From NCBI GenBank assembly GCA_037968815.1, contig JBBKWF010000021.1, positions 62,001 to 126,000 of the forward strand: DNA of 64,000 nt, given 5' to 3'. The position numbers were made by a program, and so were the translations under genes. The stretch comes from Pseudopedobacter sp037968815 (GTDB lineage: Bacteria > Bacteroidota > Bacteroidia > Sphingobacteriales > Sphingobacteriaceae). Position 1 is the first letter of the stretch. Every line of letters begins with the position of its first letter. The notes beneath the pieces were generated by a model that saw only the letters and a program-made list of their open reading frames with translations, made no database searches and was not told the origin of the DNA. This document shows positions 59,438 through 64,000 of the stretch, piece by piece.

Positions 59438-60010
59438 ATGAGCGATAAAGTAATATTGAGATTGATAACTGGTACGTCTATACTGGTTTTTGTTTTAGTG
59501 GTTATTTTAAATAGAAAGATAATTCCTGTAACCATACCAACACCATCGTATATTTATTTTTTTCCGAAATTAAATGCAATTATTAATGGTACTTGTACTG
59601 TTTTGTTATTGCTTTCTTTATATTTTATTAAGCAAAAAAATATTAAAATGCACAAGCGTATTAATATTTTAACCTTTTGCTTATCAGCTGTTTTTCTGAT
59701 TTCATATGTTGTATTTCATTACTTTGCTCCCGAAACTAAGTTTGGCGATTTAAACGGTGATAAAATCCTCAGCGAAAGCGAAAAATTGATAGCTGGTAAT
59801 CTTCGTTATGTATATTATGTGATTTTAATTACACATATTATACTTGCCGCTGCAGTTTTACCGTTGATTTTATTGAGCTTTTTCAGAGGGCTTAAAATGC
59901 AGGTAGAAAGACATAAAAAACTGGTAAGGTGGAGTTATCCGGTATGGCTTTACGTAACAATTTCTGGTGTGGTTGTTTATTTAATGATATCACCATATTA
60001 TATTTTTTAA
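59438..60010 (+). CDS. DUF420 membrane protein (CtaM-like oxidase assembly factor)
   Basis: The 190-residue protein has five membrane segments and matches DUF420, whose Bacillus member CtaM (YozB) is needed for heme-copper oxidase assembly. Conserved His residues are seen in HKRINILTFCLSAVFLISYVVFHY, ITHIILAAAVLPLILLSF and VERHKKLVRWSYPVWLYVTISG. Between helices 3 and 4 residues 104-115 (DLNGDKILSESE) have the spacing of an EF-hand calcium loop, on the side expected to face the periplasm. It follows the Sco-like gene by 14 bp. Confidence 0.88.
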   Translation: MSDKVILRLITGTSILVFVLVVILNRKIIPVTIPTPSYIYFFPKLNAIINGTCTVLLLLSLYFIKQKNIKMHKRINILTFCLSAVFLISYVVFHYFAPETKFGDLNGDKILSESEKLIAGNLRYVYYVILITHIILAAAVLPLILLSFFRGLKMQVERHKKLVRWSYPVWLYVTISGVVVYLMISPYYIF

Positions 60011-60020
60011 GTTTGCACTC

Positions 60021-60296
60021 ATGAAACGTTCAAAAGTTATTTTTTCTGTTTTTGGTATTATGGCTTTGGTACTTGTAACTAATGTTACGTTTGCTCAGTG
60101 TTCAATGTGCCAAGCAACCATTGAATCTAATTTAGATGCTGGTGGAACTACTGGAAGTAACCTCAACAGTGGGATCATGTATCTTTTAGCAGCCCCATAT
60201 TTAATGGTTTTAGGCATTGCCTTCCTTTGGTATAAAAAGTACCGGAAAAAAAATGTTGAAATGGATATGAGAGCTGAGAAAATCAACTTGAACTAA
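60021..60296 (+). CDS. Small membrane protein with N-terminal CxxC
   Basis: The 91-residue protein has a signal peptide (ending VTFAQ), then CSMCQATIESN directly at the mature N-terminus, a short Gly/Asn linker, one membrane helix (about 52-70, MYLLAAPYLMVLGIAFLWY) and a basic tail. No named family is recognised. The periplasmic CxxC and its place in the oxidase operon suggest a redox or copper-handling accessory role; this is inference. Confidence 0.75.
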   Translation: MKRSKVIFSVFGIMALVLVTNVTFAQCSMCQATIESNLDAGGTTGSNLNSGIMYLLAAPYLMVLGIAFLWYKKYRKKNVEMDMRAEKINLN

Positions 60297-60326
60297 GTTC
60301 TTTTATAGGTTAAAATATAACGCTAA

Positions 60327-60716
60327 ATGGCAAAAACAACACATTTGCAAGCAATGATTAATGCTAAATGCCCACGTTGCAGAAGGGGAGATTTATTTAA
60401 AACCTCTATGTACGGGTTCTCATCGCAAAAAATGTATGATAATTGCCCAAAATGCGCATTAAAGTTTGAGCTAGAACCAGGTTATTTTTATGTGGCAATG
60501 TATATTAGCTATGGTATAAATGTAGCTTTAGCAGTAACGGTGGGTATACTAACCTTTTTTATTACTAATGAAACAGAGTCGCCATGGATTTACGTAGCTA
60601 CTATTTTTGTTTTTAGTTTAATTTTAGCGCCCGCAAACTTTAGGTACTCCAGAGTGATTTTATTACATTTAATGTCGCCTAGAATCAAGTACAATCCAGA
60701 TTATGACAAAGATTAA
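60327..60716 (+). CDS. DUF983 zinc-ribbon membrane protein
   Basis: The 129-residue protein starts with a zinc ribbon, INAKCPRCRRGDLF and DNCPKCALKFE, followed by the family motif ELEPGYFYVAMYISYGINVA and two membrane segments (about 55-80, 90-110). This is the DUF983 architecture, often found near oxidase genes but without an assigned biochemical role. Its last 14 bp overlap the start of the DUF2461 gene. Confidence 0.88.
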   Translation: MAKTTHLQAMINAKCPRCRRGDLFKTSMYGFSSQKMYDNCPKCALKFELEPGYFYVAMYISYGINVALAVTVGILTFFITNETESPWIYVATIFVFSLILAPANFRYSRVILLHLMSPRIKYNPDYDKD

Positions 60717-61380
60717 TGCACAAACCTTTGAATTTCTTAATCAGTTAGAACTTAACAATAACCGCGAGTGGTTTCAAGAAAATAAGGCCCTCTATTTAAC
60801 TGCAAAAGAAAACGTAGAAAATTTTGCGCAGGATATTATCGACTTGTTTAGAGAGCGCAACCCTAATTTACCTCCAGAGTTAACCGGAAAAAAGGCTGTG
60901 ATGCGCATCTATCGCGATGTTAGGTTTAGCAAAAATAAACAGCCTTATAAAACTAATTTCGGTATCAGTATTTCTACAAGCCCCAAAGGCATACACGGTC
61001 CAGGTTATTTTATCCAACTGCAGTCAAATCAAAGTTTTGTTGCTGGTGGTATGTGGATGCCTGATGGTGAAAACATAAAGTTAATTAGGCAAGAAATAGA
61101 TTACAATGCAGACCGACTGCTAGCCGTTTTAGAAAATAAAAATTTCAAAGCTTTTTTTAGCGATGGCTTGCAACAGAACGATAAACTAAAAACCACCCCA
61201 AAAAACTACGATGCTACCCACCCAAACATTGAGTTGTTAAAACTTAAAAGTTTTACGGTAAGTAGTACTTTTAACAATAAAACTTTGCAAACGGATGGGG
61301 TGATTGAGCAAATGGTTAACTGCTTACAAGAAATTACACCTTTAAACAACTTTTTGCAAGAGGCTATTGCAACACAGTAA
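60703..61380 (+). CDS. DUF2461 (TIGR02453-family) protein
   Basis: The 225-residue cytoplasmic protein has the DUF2461 motifs FLNQLELNNNREWFQENKALYL, KKAVMRIYRDVRFSKNKQPYKTNFG, GYFIQLQSNQSFVAGGMWMP and RLLAVLENKNFKAFF. The function of the family is not established. It has no membrane segment or export signal and is coupled by overlap to the DUF983 gene; its link to respiration is only positional. Confidence 0.9.
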   Translation: MTKINAQTFEFLNQLELNNNREWFQENKALYLTAKENVENFAQDIIDLFRERNPNLPPELTGKKAVMRIYRDVRFSKNKQPYKTNFGISISTSPKGIHGPGYFIQLQSNQSFVAGGMWMPDGENIKLIRQEIDYNADRLLAVLENKNFKAFFSDGLQQNDKLKTTPKNYDATHPNIELLKLKSFTVSSTFNNKTLQTDGVIEQMVNCLQEITPLNNFLQEAIATQ

Positions 61381-61419
61381 AGATTTGTATATTAATACTT
61401 TAAATTAATTTAACTCAAG

Positions 61420-62277
61420 ATGAAGAAGCAACATATTTTAATGGCATTTTGCATATTACTTTTTTTAAGTTCATGTGTAGTACTTTCAAAAAAGAAGTAT
61501 GAAACTTTACTTTCACAAAAGGATTCTTTGAGTATTGGTTGGGATAAAGCAAATGTTAAAGTTCGATCTTTAGAAGAAACAATAGCAAGTTTACAAACAG
61601 ATACTGCTAAGTTATATGCAAGAATTGCCAATTTAAACGATCAACTTACGGGCTTAAACACCAATTATACAGCTTTAAGTTCTAAAAGTTCTTCAGAAAT
61701 CAATAAACTTTCTACCGATTTAGATAAGCTTGCTGAGAGTTTGAAAGTGCGGGAAGCAAGGTTAAAAGAAGTAGAGGAGATTCTAAGAAAAAGGGATGAG
61801 GCTACCAATGCACTAAAAGAAAAATTACAAAAAGCATTACTTGGTTTCCAAGAGAGTGGTTTAACAGTTGAAATTAAGAACGGTAAGGTGTATGTTTCCC
61901 TAACAGATAAATTATTGTTTAATACGGGTTCAATTGTGATTGATGATAAAGGAAAGTCTGCTTTACAAGAACTCGCCAAAGTGTTAAATACACAGCCAGA
62001 AATTAATATTTCTGTAGAAGGCCATACTGATAATCAAAAAGTAGGTAACCTTGGTCAGATTAAAGATAATTGGGATTTAAGCGTATTAAGAGCCACTTCT
62101 GTAGTGCGATACTTAACAGAGCTACAAGCTATTTCACCAGAAAGATTAACTGCAACGGGTAAAGGACAGTACCAACCTATTGAATTAGGCAATTCTGCTA
62201 ATGAAAGAAGTAAAAACCGTAGAATTGAAATTGTGCTTTCACCAAAGCTGGATGAACTTTATAACCTGATTAAATAG
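61420..62277 (+). CDS. OmpA-family lipoprotein with coiled-coil
   Basis: The 285-residue protein has a lipoprotein signal (LLFLSSCVVLSKKKYE), a heptad-rich coiled coil (about 25-140, with NLNDQLTGLNTNYTALSSKS and LDKLAESLKVREARLKEVEE) and a C-terminal OmpA/MotB peptidoglycan-binding domain (about 155-280). The domain motifs are LLFNTGSIVIDDKGKSAL, VEGHTDNQKV (diaminopimelate-binding Asp) and ERSKNRRIEIVLSP (Arg). It probably ties the outer membrane to peptidoglycan. It is separated by 39 bp from the DUF2461 gene. Confidence 0.92.
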   Translation: MKKQHILMAFCILLFLSSCVVLSKKKYETLLSQKDSLSIGWDKANVKVRSLEETIASLQTDTAKLYARIANLNDQLTGLNTNYTALSSKSSSEINKLSTDLDKLAESLKVREARLKEVEEILRKRDEATNALKEKLQKALLGFQESGLTVEIKNGKVYVSLTDKLLFNTGSIVIDDKGKSALQELAKVLNTQPEINISVEGHTDNQKVGNLGQIKDNWDLSVLRATSVVRYLTELQAISPERLTATGKGQYQPIELGNSANERSKNRRIEIVLSPKLDELYNLIK

Positions 62278-62408
62278 CTTTTCAAGCATTAGCTTTATAA
62301 GGTTTTAAGTTAAAATTAGTTTGTGTAAATTAAATTTCTGTTTAAAAATGATTTAGAGCACAAAAAAGCTATTTATACTTCTTCTAAATTGTTTCAATTG
62401 ACAAATAA

Positions 62409-62442
62409 TTGACACATTGTATAGCTTGCTAGAGTACTTTTG
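62409..62442 (+). promoter_or_regulatory. hemA promoter
   Basis: A perfect -7 element TACTTTTG (62435-62442) is preceded by TTGACA at 62409, 23 bp before the -7 box. The distance from the -7 box to the TTG start is 22 bp, leaving a short leader. Confidence 0.6.
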
Positions 62443-62464
62443 TAGCTGTCTAAAAATATCTTAA

Positions 62465-63694
62465 TTGAAGGATTTAAAGGTTATAGCTTTTACGCACAAG
62501 CAAATTGATTTGAAAGAATTGGGTTGTTTGGTTTTGTGTAACGAAGCAAGTGAAGAGAGACTTCAATTTGTGAAATCTAAATTTGATATTCCCGAGATTT
62601 TTTACTTGGCAACTTGTAACAGGGTTGAATTCATTTTTACAGCAAGTCAGGAGTTAACAAAGAATTTTGTACGTCTATTCTTAGAGGCTTTACATGGTGA
62701 AACCATGTTGAGTCCTCAGTTGGATTTGGTAGTAGAAAATGCGCTGGTTTTTGAGCAAGAAGAAGCATTAAATCATTTAATGCGTGTTTCTAGTTCTTTA
62801 GAGAGCTTAGTTGTTGGTGAAAAAGAGATTTTAGCCCAGGTAAGAAAAAGCTACGAAGAGTGCAGACTAAAAGGTTTTACGGGTGACTATCTTCGTCTAG
62901 TTATGAACCGAGTGGTTAAAACCGCAAAAGAAGTTTACACCTTTACAAATATTTCTAAAAACCCTATTTCGGTAGTTTCTTTAGCTTACCGACGATTAAG
63001 AGAGCTTAATGTTTGCTCTAAATCAAGAATTTTAATAATTGGTGCTGGCGAAACCAATCAGAATATCGCTAAATATCTAAAAAAACATACCTACACTAAC
63101 TTTTCAGTTTTTAACAGAACTTTTAGTAAAGCACAAAATTTAGCTTCGCAGCTAGGTGGTGAGGCTTACGAGTTAAGTGAACTGCAAAATTTTGATAAAG
63201 GCTTTGATGTAATTATTACCTGTACCTCTGCAACAGAACCCATCATTACTCCAGAACTTTATGCTAAGCTTTTAAATGGCTGTACCAATCCTAAAGTTAT
63301 TGTGGATTTAGCTGTACCAAATGATGTTGACCCACAAGTGTTAATAGACCATAGCGTTCAATACATAGAAGTGGAGTCTTTGAAAGATATTGCCCAAAAG
63401 AATCTGCAAGAGCGTTACCACGAGCTTATTAATGGTGAAGCCATTATAGAGCAAAATATCAAAGAGTTTAAACCAATTTTAAGGCAACGTAGGGTTGAAC
63501 TTGCAATGAGTGAAGTGCCTATCAAGATAAAGGAAATCAAAGAAAGAGCTTTAACGTCTGTTTTTGCTGATGAAGTGAACGGCTTAGATGAAAACTCGAG
63601 GTTAGTTTTGGAGAAAGTAATGAGCTATATGGAGAAAAAGTACATTAGTGTTCCAATGGTTATGGCTAAAAATATTTTAGTTAATAACGATTAA
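62465..63694 (+). CDS. hemA: Glutamyl-tRNA reductase
   Basis: The start is TTG 62465 (MKDLKVIAFTHKQIDLKELG, the normal family N-terminus); no ATG is available before residue 79. The 409-residue enzyme has the catalytic Cys 51 in YLATCNRVEF, SSLESLVVGEKEILAQVRK, the Rossmann motif ILIIGAGETNQNIAKYL, FNRTFSKAQNLA and a C-terminal helical dimerisation domain. It reduces Glu-tRNA to glutamate-1-semialdehyde, the first step of C5 heme synthesis. It has its own promoter, and hemC follows after 87 bp. Confidence 0.97.
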   Translation: MKDLKVIAFTHKQIDLKELGCLVLCNEASEERLQFVKSKFDIPEIFYLATCNRVEFIFTASQELTKNFVRLFLEALHGETMLSPQLDLVVENALVFEQEEALNHLMRVSSSLESLVVGEKEILAQVRKSYEECRLKGFTGDYLRLVMNRVVKTAKEVYTFTNISKNPISVVSLAYRRLRELNVCSKSRILIIGAGETNQNIAKYLKKHTYTNFSVFNRTFSKAQNLASQLGGEAYELSELQNFDKGFDVIITCTSATEPIITPELYAKLLNGCTNPKVIVDLAVPNDVDPQVLIDHSVQYIEVESLKDIAQKNLQERYHELINGEAIIEQNIKEFKPILRQRRVELAMSEVPIKIKEIKERALTSVFADEVNGLDENSRLVLEKVMSYMEKKYISVPMVMAKNILVNND

Positions 63695-63756
63695 GTCATA
63701 ATCAATACAAATCTTCAATTTTCTGAAAATCAATGGGCAAACACGATTGTTAATCC

Positions 63757-63764
63757 TATTTTTG
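63757..63764 (+). promoter_or_regulatory. hemC -7 promoter element
   Basis: TATTTTTG matches TAnnTTTG and lies 17 bp upstream of the hemC TTG start, giving a leader of about 10 nt. No clear -33 box is seen. Confidence 0.5.
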
Positions 63765-63781
63765 CAATATAATCATACGTT

Positions 63782-64000
63782 TTGGACAGAATAATTACCA
63801 TAGGAACTAGAGGTAGTGAGTTAGCATTGTGGCAAGCAAACTACATAAAAGACAGACTTGAGCAAATCAATATTAAGGCGGAGTTAAAAATCATTAAAAC
63901 TCAGGGCGATAATATCTTAAACCTTAGGTTAGATAAGTTAGAGGGAAAAGGTTTTTTTACTAAAGAACTGGAAGAGCACCTGCTCGAAAAATCTGTTGAT
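63782..64000 (+). CDS. hemC: Porphobilinogen deaminase (hydroxymethylbilane synthase), partial
   Basis: The frame from TTG 63782 runs to the right edge, 73 codons without a stop. It contains the family start IITIGTRGSELALWQANYIK, LKIIKTQGDNIL and GKGFFTKELEEHLLE. No ATG is available upstream in frame, so a TTG start is needed, as for hemA. The enzyme assembles four porphobilinogen units into hydroxymethylbilane. Confidence 0.92.
   Translation, partial: MDRIITIGTRGSELALWQANYIKDRLEQINIKAELKIIKTQGDNILNLRLDKLEGKGFFTKELEEHLLEKSVD

Overview
The window looks like a chromosomal segment of an AT-rich Bacteroidota, most likely Sphingobacteriaceae and Pedobacter-like. The reasons are a SusC/SusD pair, proteins with type IX secretion (T9SS) C-terminal sorting domains, alternative complex III next to an aa3-type oxidase, promoters of the TAnnTTTG type, weak Shine-Dalgarno signals and general gene content. 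No insertion sequence, prophage, CRISPR array, tRNA or rRNA was found.

Region 1 (1-25865) is a pectin utilisation locus on the minus strand, with a LacI-type regulator divergently placed at its head. Four transcription units are visible. Unit D (24577 to 14150) holds susC, susD, a DUF4957/DUF5123-like surface lipoprotein, two PL1 pectate lyases and a CE12 acetylesterase. Unit C (13828 to 6988) holds an unknown T9SS protein, a large PL1 pectate lyase and a CE8 pectin methylesterase, all three with T9SS tails. Unit B (6797 to 4644) holds a PL9-like lyase and a second CE8. Unit A (4408 to beyond the left edge) holds a GH28 galacturonidase, a GH105 hydrolase and tagaturonate reductase. Each unit is preceded by one copy of a 28-bp palindrome with half-site ATGCAATCGTTGCC centred on CpG. 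An ATTG-ending -7-like element lies at nearly constant distance (43 bp in three cases, 42 in the fourth) from it. I infer that this is the operator set of the local LacI-type protein, and that its position upstream of the promoter allows activation. Intergenic hairpins subdivide units C and D.

Region 2 (25869-29054, minus) is a short trp operon, trpL-trpE-trpG-trpC. The leader peptide has three consecutive Trp codons and is followed by an intrinsic terminator, which is a classic attenuator layout. trpD, trpF, trpB and trpA are absent from the window.

Region 3 (29060-43419) is mixed: a repeat-like intergenic segment, mfd, a LytS/LytTR two-component pair with a downstream lipoprotein, a PAP2 phosphatase overlapping an EptA/MCR-type phosphoethanolamine transferase (probable lipid A remodelling), an LpxH-like phosphoesterase with a glycosyltransferase, a carboxypeptidase-regulatory-like protein, and argH.

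Region 4 (43596-64000, plus) is respiratory: actABCDEF (alternative complex III), coxB, coxA, ctaA, ctaB, two subunit III-like genes, a subunit IV-like gene, a Sco-family protein lacking its copper ligands, a DUF420 protein, a small CxxC membrane protein, DUF983 and DUF2461 proteins, an OmpA-family lipoprotein, then hemA and the start of hemC. Together they encode quinol oxidation, the terminal oxidase and its heme supply.
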